NCBI RefSeq assembly: GCF_021869535.1
Contig: NW_026262679.1
Span: 82,085,143-82,149,142 of the forward strand
Direction of reading: 5' to 3'
Source: Mytilus californianus
Taxonomy: Eukaryota; Mollusca; Bivalvia; Mytilida; Mytilidae
Length of the DNA: 64,000 bases
The notes under the pieces are model-generated. The model searched no databases and had not been told where the DNA came from. It was given only the letters and a program-made list of their open reading frames with translations. Positions 48,966-61,399 of the stretch are shown in pieces. The first letter of the stretch is position 1. The number at the start of each line of letters is the position of its first letter. The translations under genes and the position numbers were made by a program.

Positions 48966-51692
48966 TCAGCCGTCTAGCTTTTTTAGAAGAGATAATCTTT
49001 GGTAATGTAGCTTGAAACAGAAGTGTCTTGTAAGCGTTTCCAGTTTAAGAATTAACTCTTCTTTGAATCCAAGCTGTTTGATATATTTTGTACAGTCCAG
49101 TACAAGTTGCGTAACTGCTAGTTTATTGTTAAACAGCAGTTTCCATGTTCCAGGAGGAGAGTTTTCAGTCACAAGTTGTTTAACAGGAGTGAAGTATTCT
49201 TTTCTCTCACTGCCTAGAACAGGACAAGTTGTTAGGACATGTAAGATATCCTCTATTTTCCTGTGGCATAGCAGGCATGTGGGGTCAATTGTATATTGGC
49301 TGAACTTGTGTTTGTCGGCTTGCACCATGTAGGTCCCTGTCAGCATCCTTACTTTAGCAGTGGCTTTTCGAATTTCTATCATATTTCCATAGTCCCATAC
49401 AGGATGAGTTGATTCTGCAATGCCAAAGTTGAGGTTCAGAAATTTTAAAGATGACATTTGGAGAGCTTCCTCTTTGAGTCTGAGGGTCCAGAAGGATGAG
49501 ATTTCTGTTTTTACTAATTTCTTCCAAGATAGTTTTGATGGAATTGGAGTGTTTTTGTCAAAAATGTCCGGTAGATTGTATTTTGATAGTAATAAGGCAG
49601 TTTGAAAGAAGAAGCTATTGTTGTTGTCAAAGTTCACTGCAATTTGTCTGTTAATGATTTCTTTAATCTTATTGTTGGAGCAGGTTGTAAGGGAGTGTAG
49701 AAATGTTAATTTCCTCTTGTGAATTTCTGCTTCTACAGGGAGAACTCCAAGAAGTAAGTATACCGCCGGTTTTGCTGTCCTCGTGGCAAGAGCTTGTATT
49801 GCACGCAGTGTACCAATATGGAACCTCTCCAAAATCTGAATCTGAGTTTTTGTTAGAGAAAGGATTTCAAGGCCATATAGTAGTCTTGGTAGCATATATG
49901 TTTTATATATTGTGTAGGAGATTTTATGGCTTAGTCCATTTGTACCATGAAGTCCTGAATTCATAAGAGCATATTTTGTTCTTCGAGCAGATTTAAAACG
50001 GTCTTCTATATTTATTTCATTTTCTTTTTTGCTTGTTCTTTTAAGGCCTAAATGGGTAGTTTTATCTGAGAGTTCAATTATATTTTCTGATAAGTTCCAG
50101 GTGTTTGTGCTGTGATTCTTTGCAGATCCGTAACAGATGACTTTCGATTTTGTTGGATGGATATTGTAATGATGTTGATTTGCATATCTTCCAATGGTGT
50201 TTAGCATTATTTGTAGTTCTGCTGGGTTAGAGCTTATCAGGGCGATGTCGTCAGCACAGGTAGGCGTTCCACAGTATATATTTCCAAGACTAAATCCTAT
50301 TGCATTTTTCTCTAATTCTACTAGGAGATCCTCTACAAATATCTTATAAAGATGGGTTGACAATATTCCACCCTGCCTGACTCCTTGGAGTATATTGAAG
50401 CTGTCGCTAAGTTCTTGCCATTTGACTTTAGATGTAATGCCAGAGTATAGATCTTTGATGACAAGCCATAGATCTGGGTGTATATTCCTATCTAGCATTT
50501 TGTCGTGGAGTATCAGATGCTGGACTACATTAAAGGCAGATTGGACATCAACAGTAGCCAGATGGAGAGAGTTGTTTTTCCGTTCACATTTGCATTCTGA
50601 TATAATGAGACTAGCAATTAGTGGACATAGCCCTTCTGTAAACCCAAATTGTAGATCAGTGTTAGGAGTAATACTGAGTTTGCCAAGAATACAGAGTTCA
50701 TGGAGTTTAGAGATTACAGGAGTTACAGTAATTCCTCTATAGCTGGATACTAGACATTGATTTTTTTCCTTTTTAAGTACTGGAGTTAGAATTCCAGACT
50801 TGAATTCAGTTGGGACTGCTCTATTAATGAGTATATTATTAAATATATTTGTGAGCGTCGGTGTGACTGTTTCTTTAGCAAGTTTTAGATGTTCTGCACA
50901 TAAGCCGTACTCATCTTGGGATTTGCCAGTGTTTAGGTTGTCTATAGCTTTGGATATGTCATCTTCTTTGTATGGTTCTATATTTGTTTGTTGGTTATAT
51001 AGAACTTCTTCCACGAGTCGCTGCCTTATTTGGCATAGTTCCAAATATGAGTTATCAAATTTTGATTCTTTTGGGATACTGAGATCTTCATAGTACTTTG
51101 CGAATGCCTTTCTCTGTATAGTAGGATTGAATTCTAATTCACCCTCTATGTCTATATCTGTTGAATTTGTTCTAGGTTTGGATCTATTCATATTGATTAA
51201 TTTGTAGAATAAGTCTGTGGATGGATTATCCATAATTTGCTGGTATAAATTCAATGTATCTTCAGCATGTTCCTTTCTTTGCTGACTGCGGAGATTTTTC
51301 TTTTCTGCTTTTAGTTGTTTCCTGAAAGGGTGGTCTGGTTGTTTGCCTTCAAATTTCCATTTTGAGTATAGCTGTTTGCAATTTTTTAGATGTTTTTTGA
51401 CTCTAGGTGATGCCTTCCATTTTGGACCTTTCAGTTTAATGGGTTTGGTTAGTACTGCTTTGTTTGAGGCTGTAAGTAAGGCTTTTGTGATATTTTGGAT
51501 GCTGTTGGATGGTTTTTGAGTCAATTGCAGCTTTGAAATTTCATTCTGAACAGATTCTATATATAGAGGGAGATCGGTCTGGTCCCATTGAAGCTTATGA
51601 ACTGTTTGAATTTCTTTATTGGCTTTGTTTACACCAGTGGGGATGATAATGTTAGTCGTCACTGATACTGGCACATGAGCTGATACATTATT
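48966..51692 (-). pseudogene. LINE ORF2, reverse transcriptase part
   Basis: An open stretch of about 900 codons follows the stop at 51693-51695. Residues are numbered from the valine (GTG) codon at 51674. About residues 290-345 hold the first RT blocks (SSYRGITVTPVISKL). Motif A is TVDVQSAF with Asp376, motif B GVRQGGILSTHLYK near 431-444, and motif C CADD at 473-476, where most LINEs have F/YADD, so the catalytic pair is kept. A C-terminal CCHC finger is at Cys800, Cys803, His812 and Cys817. The enzyme would nick-prime and copy the LINE RNA at the target site. It reads in the same frame as the upstream endonuclease, so the two were one protein, now split by one nonsense codon. No other break is seen in this part. 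Confidence 0.92.
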
Positions 51693-52328
51693 TTAAGATG
51701 AATTATTCCAGATTGTATACTTTTTAAACAGAATTTCTTTAGAGGAGAAGATATAATCTATTTGGGAGCTTGATTGTCCTGAATGGTGGAAGAAGGTTTG
51801 TCTGTCAGATTTATCTTTATCAGCAGTAAAGTTAAGCTCTTGTATGAATTCCTTTAATAATTGATCATGTTTATTATTTCTGGTTTGTAAAATTGTCCCA
51901 TTCAGATCCCCACATAGTATAATAGCATGGGTATTCAAATATTTTGTTGCTATGTTATGAATGAGGTCGAGACATTCTCCATATTCGTAAGACGAGTCTT
52001 TGTCCATAGTTGGCATATAGACGTTTATTAGGCATACGTCCACGTCTGATGAAATCAGAATAGCTATCACCCTCTCATTTCCGTCAGGAAGCTTTTGAAT
52101 TTGGCTGTTCCATTGTTTTGGCCATAGGATAGATACTCCTGCACGACCTCTAGGGAGTTTAAAACCTGATAACGGTTCGTTTGTATCATGGCATCTAGTA
52201 TGATTATCGTGGTCAGGGAGAATTGAGTGTAGTATGTTTGATTGGCAATCCCAGAGAAAATGTTCTTGCAGGCATACAATGTGTGAATCTTGAGATAGGA
52301 GCTGGAGGAAATATGTATTTGATCTCAT
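51693..52328 (-). pseudogene. LINE ORF2, endonuclease part
   Basis: It encodes 211 residues from the first ATG and ends at TAA (51693-51695). Family marks seen are CLQEHF near the N-terminus (catalytic Glu), GDLNGTI in the middle, and SQIDYIF near the end (the S-x-IDYI block with the Asp-containing loop). The frame continues upstream of this ATG (RENIRITTCIIEG), where the first strand of the endonuclease fold normally lies, so the true start is further 5', within the end of ORF1. In active relatives this domain nicks target DNA to prime reverse transcription. The stop separates it from the RT, in the same frame. Confidence 0.88.
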
Positions 52329-52368
52329 TCCCTCTATGATACATGTTGTTATTCTGATATTCTCTCTA

Positions 52369-53605
52369 TTATGAGTGTTTCCTCCTGAAGAAGCTGATCT
52401 GGTGGTGGTTCTTTTCCTCTACTGGGATGTTATCATCTTTGGGCGGGATTGAGAAGTGTCCCGATTGTTGGCGTTTGCCAAATACCTCTGTCCTACGATT
52501 AGACATTTTGTTGTTCAGAACCGTTGAACACTTTGTGTGATGAACTGGCTTCTCTGGGGTAGAGGCAGATATAAGATGACGAGTCTGATCGTGCATGATT
52601 GGATGAAAGGAGTGTTCAAGAGTTCTGCACTTCTGTGGGATTCCTTTGGATGAGTGAGTAGGAAGTCCAATGCTGTTGATGGATTGTATAATTTGTGGTG
52701 CACCTCTGTTTTGGTCTGACGATATGTCTCCAGGTTGTTGGGAGCGTTGTCCTGCTGGTTGTTGGTTCAATGGGTCATAATTGTGTGCAGTATGATTCAT
52801 AATTGGAACTGCTTCTGGATGTTGTTGAGCAGATGCAGTAGCCGTAGTCATGATGTTAGGATGAGGAGTTTGTTGCTGCTGCTGGTATGCTTGATGAGGA
52901 TGATTGCTCTGTAATACAGAGTTGCCTGTATTGGTCGTCCTATTCTGAAAAGCTTGAATATGATGGTTAGAGGCGATAGGATGAGTTCTATAACCTTGAA
53001 TAATATCTGGGAAGGTTCGTGCCTGAGTATGTACACCTGTAAACAATTGAGGTGGTTGTCCATGATGAGGTATATATGATTGATTGAAGTGATTATAAGA
53101 AGGATATGGTACAAAGGTACGGTGATGCTGGTTATGAACCGGATATGATGGATAAGGTTGATGCGGCTGAATATTGACAGGATGAGGTACAAAATGTTGG
53201 TGCACTTGGTTTTGTCCATGATATGGTATATATGGATTTTGAGCATAGCATGGTGGAGATGGATATGAAGGTGGATTCTGGTGCGGAGGTCTCACCTGTA
53301 AAGAGAGCTGATTGATAAGTGACGAGTTGATAATCATGTTCTGTACCATTTGACTTTCCAAAAGTTTAAGTCTTGTTTCTAATAGGTCTTCCCTGTGCTT
53401 GCAATGTACAGTTCTTTTTTGACAGCATGATTCTTGTTGAGGTAGTTGTTCTATAGGTTGTGGTCTAGGTGGTAAATTAAAATCTCCGTCTCTACTTTGT
53501 GTATTTACTTCTGATCTGCCATAATCCTTGAAAGTTTGCAATACGTTCCGGAGTTGTTTAACCTCATTTTCCAAATCGAGAATTGTTGCAGTCTGACGCC
53601 TTTAC
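52369..53605 (-). pseudogene. LINE ORF1, main part
   Basis: About 400 codons are open from after a TAA near 53605 to the stop at 52369. The N-terminal part (ENEVKQLRNVLQTF and HREDLLETRLKLLESQM) looks like coiled coil. Then comes a low-complexity half rich in Pro, His, Gln and Tyr. The C-terminal part is basic and ends FFRRKHS. Such proteins normally bind the LINE RNA. No ATG precedes it in frame. The upstream piece in another frame (53583-53696) is very likely its original N-terminus, so ORF1 is frameshifted, perhaps by an internal deletion. It overlaps the ORF2 frame by a few codons. Confidence 0.75.
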
Positions 53606-53696
53606 TATCTGCCAGAATAACAGGTCTAAGAGTCCTTTTTCCTGTTGGTCCCTCAATGCGTTTATTACCAAACTTGGTTAACTTTATCAACGACAT
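53583..53696 (-). pseudogene. LINE ORF1, displaced N-terminal piece
   Basis: It starts at ATG 53696 and reads MSLIKLTKFGNKRIEG, then LRPVILADSKGVRLQ, before running out of frame with the main ORF1. The hydrophobic-DSKG motif resembles the first block of SGNH/GDSL esterases, a domain known in ORF1 of some CR1-like LINEs. Only that block is present, so if the domain existed, the rest has been deleted. Confidence 0.5.
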
Positions 53697-53830
53697 AAAC
53701 CCTACGATACAGATAATACACACAAAATTTTTTTTTAAATATGTACTAATATGTACCTCACTGAATATGCACAAGATTAGTAGATACCTATTGTCGGTGT
53801 AGCGCGGAAAAACCACACTGACCAACCGAG

Positions 53831-54239
53831 GTATTATACAATGCGAAAAAATTTACAATATGGTATTTAAATTAAATTTATATTCAAGTTGTCAAAAATG
53901 AGTGGCTACACACCTGTACTATTATACTAATACAACTTATTGAAAAAGAGAACACAGTTTCTCTTCATGCAATACAAAGTACAATAGCAGACAAAAGGAA
54001 CAGATGAAGGTGAATAATTTCTTATCCTTAGGCTTTTCCTTTAAGTGTCAAGTTTAAATGCCGGTTTTATCCGGGAGTGACACCACCACTGGGTTTCTTT
54101 TTTTTAATACCCCTCAATTTTATCAGAATTATCAATAGCAATGTAAATATATGTTTTAATCCGGTTTAAATCAATTTGAAATGATTTGGGATTGTGAAAA
54201 AAAACAAAAAATAAAACAAAAAACAAAAAGACAATATGT
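53831..54239. other. Intergenic, A-rich tract near end
   Basis: There is no open frame of note. An A-rich microsatellite-like tract (AAAAAACAAAAAATAAAAC) lies at about 54198-54233. The left part may include the LINE 5' leader. Confidence 0.45.
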
Positions 54240-54600
54240 CTTCCCCTTCTTAATCAAAGATGGCGGATTGCCGGGAAAATTATGAACTAACTATCTGGAT
54301 TTGTCAGAATTCTGGAGTTTAACAGGGATTTTTTTGGTGTATAATACAAAGGGATTAAATGTGAACGTGTATGGATGATTGTGCTATACAAAGGTTTTGA
54401 AAAACAAGTGATAATGCAGGAATGTTGAAATTTTTCAGCTGAGCTCAAAAAGTGCGTTTGTCTTCTCGGCCTCACTTTCACTTCCTCAGCCGGAAGTCGG
54501 AATCAAGATTCTCGGAACGTCTCGAAAGTTGTCGATTATTTATACAGGTAGTTATCTACGTCTTTGATACGGTCCCTCTATGGCTAGGCTACCACGTGAC
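54240..54600 (+). promoter_or_regulatory. Candidate TATA-less promoter and first exon
   Basis: Within 350 bp there is AAGATGGCGG (54257-54266, YY1-like), a paired CTTCCT / CCGGAAGT ETS site (54481-54497) and CACGTGAC (54593-54600, USF-type E-box). CpG is visibly denser than in the surroundings (CTCGGCC, GTCGGAATC, CTCGGAACGTCTCG). A good donor, ACAG|GTAGTT, follows at 54547/54548. The ATG in AAGATGG opens only 20 codons. No downstream exon was identified, so a host gene is inferred, not shown. The direction is uncertain. Confidence 0.35.
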
Positions 54601-54862
54601 ATTGTATATTTCAACAATCAACCGAGTAACCAACAAGTAAATTTGAAAGTAAAACAATGAAGACTAAGTTGCAGTCAAAAAACGTTTATATATTAGAACT
54701 TATTTGCCTTTTCACAAAACATATGTCTTTTTAATAATGTGAATGTTTATTAAATATCAAGTATAATGATAACGCAATTATATAATTCATGCTTTGAGAC
54801 GGATCCATGTACACGTTGTTTGTGTAGTATTAAATACATGGTGCTGTTCTGCATTGTGACAA

Positions 54863-56945
54863 TAAACCTGGGAGTAGTTAATTGATATGTTTATATAATG
54901 TCCCAGAATAAACTGATTATTTCTGGATGTTTATCATTTGATATTTTGTATTTCATTTATAGCATGGGAAAAGTCGGAAAGCATGAAGAGAATTAAGGAA
55001 ACGATATTTCTGTTAAAGTTAAAAATATTTATCTTAGGTCGGAAAGCAGAAATTACGATAATTAAACAAAAGGATTGTTCTGTCTAAAATATCTTATTTC
55101 ATTAATATATACTACCAGACCAAGAGAATATTCATTATTAAGTTTAAACTGAGACTGAATTTATTCTTAATAGAATATAATTAAAATTGTCATACTGATA
55201 CACGTGCATTGTGTCTCACAGGTTTGAACAGTAAATACATTATGAAAATTGCATGCAACGTATGAGCACCAATGAGCAGGGATGCGTACCCAAAGTAAGC
55301 TAAATACATGTATCTAAATTTTAAACGGTCGTGAATGAAAAAAATACTTCCATGGTTTCAATACTCTAGTTTCGGGAAAGCTTGTTCGCGACCTAGAATT
55401 CTGAGTGGGTCAAGCGTTTAATTGAAAATCATGCGAAAATATGCGAGATTTGGATGAACTGGGGGCAAAGTCATATGGTACAAATCAATATTCGATGTTA
55501 AGGACGCCCGCCGCTTTCCGTTTACCTGTGAAGTCGTTGAGTGTCATCTGTTTTTTGGTTTATGTTTATGGTTAATAAAGTAAAAAAAATATTGTGTAGA
55601 ATTACGAGACCTAGTGTTTGAAATTTAAGGGAGAATATTGGGAAAGAAGTTAGAAGAAAACTTGAAACTTACCTTTCAAATAACCAAAACGAAATGTTTG
55701 ATCAAGTCGGAATTCGAATGAGGGCCTGCAAGTCCCTTAAAGCTTCCAAGTACTTTGAGGAAAGATATGTGCAGAAATATCATCTTTGGAGATTGAGAAT
55801 AATTTCCTGATACATACTGACGTAATGGCATCAATGGCCAAAATAGTATACTTCTTAAAATGTATGATTGTCATGTAAAACGGAACTTTTTGAAAAGTTG
55901 TCGCTGGTCATAATACAAAGTCAATATAATGAATGACATTTTGCGAAGTATTCAATAAAATATAACCATGGCTTCATAAATGTTATGTTTTCAATATTGT
56001 ATATACTAGTAGATAGTCTGATCGTTTAACCTGGGAACAGAATATATATGTTCCTTGTTTAACCCATGATAGAAACGTTCCTATAAAAAAACAGCTACGG
56101 GTCGTCGTATGGAATTCAGTAAACGCTTAGCAAAAAATCCAAACCCACTAATAAGCTATACAATGTCTTTACTCGAACTGTTGCATTTTGAACAAACAAG
56201 AGAAAAGTCCAGCTCAATCTAGAACAAAACAGTTTCAACATTCATATATCATTGTCATGATCTTGACCTGCATGGATATACATTTAATTTGCAACTGGAC
56301 GTTTTGACAAAGTTATTGATGACTGCATGAAAAACTATAACCTCGGACAAAATCTGAATTAAACTGTAAAGGAAAAACGAAGTCCATTTTTTAGTAAAAT
56401 ACGGGAAAATGAAAATAAATTTTTGCAAAATTTTGCCCTGGATACTGTTCCAATTTCCTAAAATTCCATTATGTTTGACAAAGTTATTGATGTAAAATAT
56501 TTTCCTAAATGCTGACGCCGACGACGGAATCTAGGATCGCCAAGTCTCGCTTGACAAAAAGAAGGATGTATGTCAAAAGATCCAAAGAGACAGTTATTTC
56601 ACTCATAAATCATGAATATCTCCTTGCTTTCGACAAGACGACAATCATTATTTTTTGTCTTAAGGGGGGGGGGGGGGGGGTACTTTTTTCTAAATTAATT
56701 GTAATATTACAATATTATTTTCGCATTAATTATCATTTTTCTACATATTAACGTGAATGTTCTGACACAAAAAAAAATATACAACAGAACTGTTCATTAA
56801 AAGTATATAATCAAATGCCAAACTATATATATATATGTGTGAAAATTTACTTTTATTTTGTTTAATAACTTATAAAAAGATCTCATAAATAAATTAGATA
56901 TTCTGCATACTATATTATGTATGCTTCACAATAGGTAAGACAAGA
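54863..56945. repeat. Recent tandem duplication, copy 1
   Basis: This 2083-bp segment is followed directly by a near-identical copy at 56946-59030. Scanning the two shows only scattered single-base differences and a few homopolymer length changes (the G run near 56664 is longer than the one near 58750). The segment begins ATAAACCTGGGAGTAGTTAA and ends GGTAAGACAAGAT. GACAA-ATAAA-like microhomology is present at both junctions. A minus-strand repeat lies inside (56290-56575). No convincing gene is present. Confidence 0.92.
56290..56575 (-). repeat. Tandem-core repeat, second subfamily, fragment
   Basis: Read on the minus strand it gives TGTCAAGCGAGACTTGGCGA then CCGTCGTCGGCGTCAG, and monomer words such as CAATAACTTTGTCAAA. 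It is the left arm plus about one and a half monomers. The same fragment recurs in the duplicated copy at about 58373-58662. Confidence 0.75.
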
Positions 56946-59030
56946 TAAACCTGGGAGTAGTTAATTGATATGTTTATATAATGTCCCAGAATAAACTGAT
57001 TATTTCTGGATGTTTATCATTTGATATTTTGTATTTCATTTATAGCATGGGAAAAGTTGGAAAGCATGAGGAAAATTAAGGAAACGATATTTCTGTTAAA
57101 GTTAAAAATATTTATCTTAGGTCGGAAAGCAGAAATTAAGATAATTAAACAAAAGGATTGTTCTGTCTAAAATATCTTATTTCATTAATATATACTACCA
57201 GACCAAGAGAATATTCATTATTAAGTTTAAACTGAGACTGAATTTATTCTTAATAGAATATAATTAAAATTGTCATACTGATACACGTGCATTGTGTCTC
57301 ACAGGTTTGAACAGTAAATACATTATGAAAGTTGCATGCAACGTATGAGCACCAATGAGCAGGGATGCGTACCCAAAGTAAGCTAAATACATGTATCTAA
57401 ATTTTAAACGGTCGTGAATGAAAAAAATACTTCCATGGTTTCAATACTCTAGTTTCGGGAAAGCTTGTTCGCGACCTAGAATTCTGAGTGGGTCAAGCGT
57501 TTAATTGAAAATCATGCGAAAATATGCGAGATTTGGATGAACTGGGGGCAAAGTCATATGGTACAAATCAATATTCGATGTTAAGGACGCCCGCCGCTTT
57601 CCGTTTACCTGTGAAGTCGTTGAGTGTCATCTGTTTTTTGGTTTATGTTTATGGCTAATAAAGTAAAAAAAAATATTGTGTAGAATTACGAGACCTAGTG
57701 TTTGAAAATTAAGGGAGAATATTGGGAAAGAAGTTAGAAGAAAACTTGAAACTTACCTTTCAAATAACCAAAACGAAATGTTTGATCAAGTAGGAATTCG
57801 AATGAGGGCCTGCAAGTCCCTTAAAGCTTCCAAGTACTTTGAGGAAGGATATGTGCAGAAATATCATCTTTGGAGATTCAGAATAATTTCCCGATACATG
57901 CTGACGTAATGGCATCAATGGCCAAAATAGTATACTTCTTAAACTGTATGATTGTCATGTAAAACGGAACTTTTTGAAAAGTTGTCGCTGGTCATAATAC
58001 AAAGTCAATATAATGAATGACATTTTGCGAAGTATTCAATAAAATATAACCATGGCTTCATAAATGTTATGTTTTCAATATTGTATATACTAGTAGATAG
58101 TCTGATCGTTTAACCTGGGAACAGAATATATATGTTCCTTGTTTAACCCATAATAGAAACGTTCCTATAAAAAAAAAACAGCTACGGGTCGTCGTATGGA
58201 ATTCAGTAAACGCTTAGCAAAAAATCCAAACCCACTAATAAGCTATACAATGTCTTTACTCGAACTGTTGCATTTTGAACAAACAAGAGAAAAGTCCAGC
58301 TCAATCTAGAACAAAACAGTTTCAACATTCATATATCATTGTCATGATCTTGACCTGCATGGATATGCATTTAATTTGCAACTGGACGTTTTGACAAAGT
58401 TATTGATGACTGCATGAAAAACTATAACCTCGGACAAAATCTGAATTAAACTGTAAAGGAAAAACGAAGTCCATTTTTTAGTAAAATACGGGAAAATGAA
58501 AATAAATTTTTGCAAAATTTTGCCCTGGATACTGTTCCAATTTCCTAAAATTCCATTATGTTTGACAAAGTTATTGATGTAAAATATTTTCCTAAATGCT
58601 GACGCCGACGACGGAATCTAGGATCGCCAAGTCTCGCTTGACAAAAAGAAGGATGTATGTCAAAAGATCCAAAGAGACAGTTATTTCACTCATAAATCAT
58701 GAATATCTCCTTGCTTTCGACAAGACGACAATCATTATTTTTTGTTTTAGGGGGGGGGGGGGGGTACTTTTTTCTAAATTAATTGTAATATTACAATATT
58801 ATTTTCGCATTAATTATCATTTTTCTACATACTAACGTGAATGTTCTGACACAAAAAAAAATATACAACAGAACTGTTCATTAAAAGTATATAATCAAAT
58901 GCCAAACTATATATATATATGTGTGAAAATTTACTTTTATTTTGTTTAATAACTTATGAAAAGATCTCATAAATAAATTAGATATTCTGCATACTATATT
59001 ATGTATGCTTCACAATAGGTAAGACAAGAT
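56946..59030. repeat. Recent tandem duplication, copy 2
   Basis: This is the second copy of the 54863-56945 segment, in the same orientation and without spacer. The open frame here (58596-58835) has a twin in copy 1 (56509-56751). Both start inside the reverse-strand CGAGCC-type repeat and run into the poly-G tract, so they are not genes. Confidence 0.92.
58373..58662 (-). repeat. Tandem-core repeat fragment, duplicate
   Basis: This is the twin of the 56290-56575 fragment, carried along by the 2.08-kb tandem duplication rather than by a separate insertion. Confidence 0.75.
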
Positions 59031-60084
59031 AAATTGCTGAACGACCCAGATCCCCTCCTTATTAAATTAAGCACAATACCTTTATGTGAATTTAATACAC
59101 GCATGCAATCAGGGCTAGCATTTTGAACATATGTTTTAACGGTAACTGTCAGAACATAATTATAATTATTAAGGGTATATTTTGTCCAACTGTCGCCTGG
59201 TGAGATTGATAGTTTAAGGTAAAACTTTATGATTCAATATGGCCTAGGTGTTTATGACCTAAGAAATGGTAATGAAATAGCACCCGCGTATATTTGTAAC
59301 TTATTGATATATCTGCTAAGTGAACATCACAGCGTGAATCTGTCCATTTTAGCGTGAAAGTGACACGCAAAGTCAGGTGACAGATCAAACCGTTTATTTT
59401 GTAATTAAGATTAATTAACATAACAGTCAAAATAGTCTGTTTTAATCTGTCAGTGTAATCAACATGGTTTCGATATTAAGTACAGTGTATTTACTGTCAA
59501 ACGCTCCTCGTGTAAATGTAAACGCTAATACGTGATTAAGTTATTATATTTTCGCCACTGTATGCTTATCTAACACATGCCCCCAGTTGACGAATTCTCG
59601 GGAACTATCGTGTGATTTCATAACTTGACTAATTAGGTTAGACATGCGCAGATCTTTCCGAAACTAGAGTATTCACAAGGATTTTAAATCTTTGCATCTA
59701 ACAAAAAACGTAATTAATAGTTTACAATAATCATAACAAAATTTAATTACTATCATAATCAATATGTTAATTATTTTATGCTGTTTTAGTATGGATTTAT
59801 AAGTTTCTGCTTTAGCAATATAGTGAAATGTTAGACTTTAAAAAGCGATTGATTTGATAAATAAAATGTCCATCCGTAAATACTTGACGTTTGTGTTTAT
59901 TGATATTATATTCTAAATCTTCGGAAAAAATTCACTCGCAGGAATGTATCTTAATCATTAAATTTCAATTCTTTTTTTTTGTGTATTTGTTTTAATAGTT
60001 CAACCTTATAGTATTTAAATATTTGTACTATATGAAAATTGTATTCATTGTGTTGACCAGCTATCGTTCAAATTGTATATTACC
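59031..60084. other. Intergenic, nothing recognised
   Basis: AT-rich sequence. A minus-strand open frame at 59227-59430 has no recognisable features. Confidence 0.5.
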
Positions 60085-60172
60085 CTGTTCACACTAGCCT
60101 GGGATCCTGGCCAACTGCTTGACCTATCGACGAAGTATTAGATTGGGTCAGGATGCCAGGCTATGTTCACAC
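60085..60172. repeat. Small foldback with TGTTCACAC borders
   Basis: AGCCTGGGATCCTGGCC (from 60097) is mirrored by GGTCAGGATGCCAGGCT. Direct copies of TGTTCACAC lie just outside both arms. The left border CCCTGTTCACACTAG equals the terminus of the element at 2472-3255, so this may be an end-only relic of that family. Confidence 0.55.
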
Positions 60173-61399
60173 GTGCACTGTCGGTTTGCGTTTGTTTAAA
60201 ATTCCGGATAACTTGTCACGGATCCGGAGTCAAAACAGTTAAGTTACGGTAGGTATTTTGACATCCGAATTCAACTATTAAATTAATATATGTGATGACG
60301 CAAATGCGTATTCTTATCTAGAATATCAGTGCGTATGATTTCTATTTACTACTTTTAGCGCAAAAATAACACGAGCATGCAATATTAATTTCACTCGTGA
60401 ATGCGAATTTTCGCTGTTTTTATCTAGATTCAGGACACGGTAGTAAGCGCTCGACATGTGACTTTCAAGCAAGGTCATGATTACTTACAGTATTCTGACC
60501 TCTAGCTGTTTCTCTTTTGTTTTCTTCTTTGAGTCTCTGTCCTATTATAAACTTTGACATTTCGAAATGCTAAGGATTTTCTACTCAAGGAATTGATTAC
60601 TTAACTTCGTAATTTATTTGGCCTTTTTCACTTTTTTATTCGAGCGTCACTGTTGATTCTTTGTACACTTCACTCGCGTACAACATTTTAATCATGGCAT
60701 GCTATCTTTTTATATCTACATATCTTTTTATTTAAATTGGTTCTTTTTAGAGTATGTTCAGGTATTAATATAACTTCTGAAAATAGGATATTCTTCAAAA
60801 CAAAGTTTTCCTGTAGAATAGTTTGATTGATTTAAGTAACATCAGGAAATCCTTTTAAAAAATTTGTAATTATTTTTTGACCAAAATATGTCTCTATATA
60901 AGAGGTCCATATGAATCTAGTGTGTTACTCTCAAGAAATATATACGAAACCTTCTTATAAGTTGCATGCAACAGGGTTTCACTTCACATGGAAATTTGAA
61001 TTGATAAGTAATTGGGGACATCCAGGAAACAAAATATGAAGATATGATAGATAAAATAAATGCATCCAGATTAGAAAGCAAATTATGTGCTTAAATCTAT
61101 ATTGCGATTGGTTTATGCAATTTGCATTAGACATCGGGTTTGTAAAATACTGGGATTAACAAAAGGGTCATGAAATAATTATTTACACTCCCAAGTAATA
61201 AATAAAATAGTCGAGCCTTAAATGTACATTCAAATAGTAGCTGTATATACACATTTCTGTTCACAACTATCCATCATTGCTCTCAACTGAAACGTGTTTT
61301 AACATCATCATTATCTTATTTTATTCACATTCAGTTATTTCAATTCAAAAGCAGACAAACATTCAGCAACAACTTTTTGGTTACCAGTCAGAGGTCTTG
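60173..61399. other. Intergenic, nothing recognised
   Basis: AT-rich, with no open frame or repeat that I can support. Confidence 0.5.

Larger units (their letters stand above)
48513..53830 (-). mobile_element. Damaged non-LTR retrotransposon (LINE)
   Basis: On the minus strand, from 53.8 to 48.5 kb, the order is 5' leader, ORF1, then ORF2 with an apurinic-type endonuclease and a reverse transcriptase. That is the standard layout of APE-type LINEs. ORF1 and ORF2 are in different frames and overlap slightly near 52369. It carries one in-frame stop in ORF2 and a frame break in ORF1, so it is inactive as it stands. I see no clear target duplication or poly(A) tail, so both ends are approximate. 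The clade is not assigned. Confidence 0.85.

Noticed and set aside
49012-51093. Five + strand frames of 61-115 codons
   Set aside because: Antisense shadows of the LINE reverse transcriptase.
52515-53246. Minus-strand frames of 62 and 132 codons within ORF1
   Set aside because: Out-of-frame shadows of the low-complexity half of LINE ORF1.
56509-58835. Twin 80-codon frames starting MLTPTTESRIAKS
   Set aside because: They start inside a reverse-strand repeat arm, run through a poly-G tract and are duplicated only because the whole 2.08 kb is.
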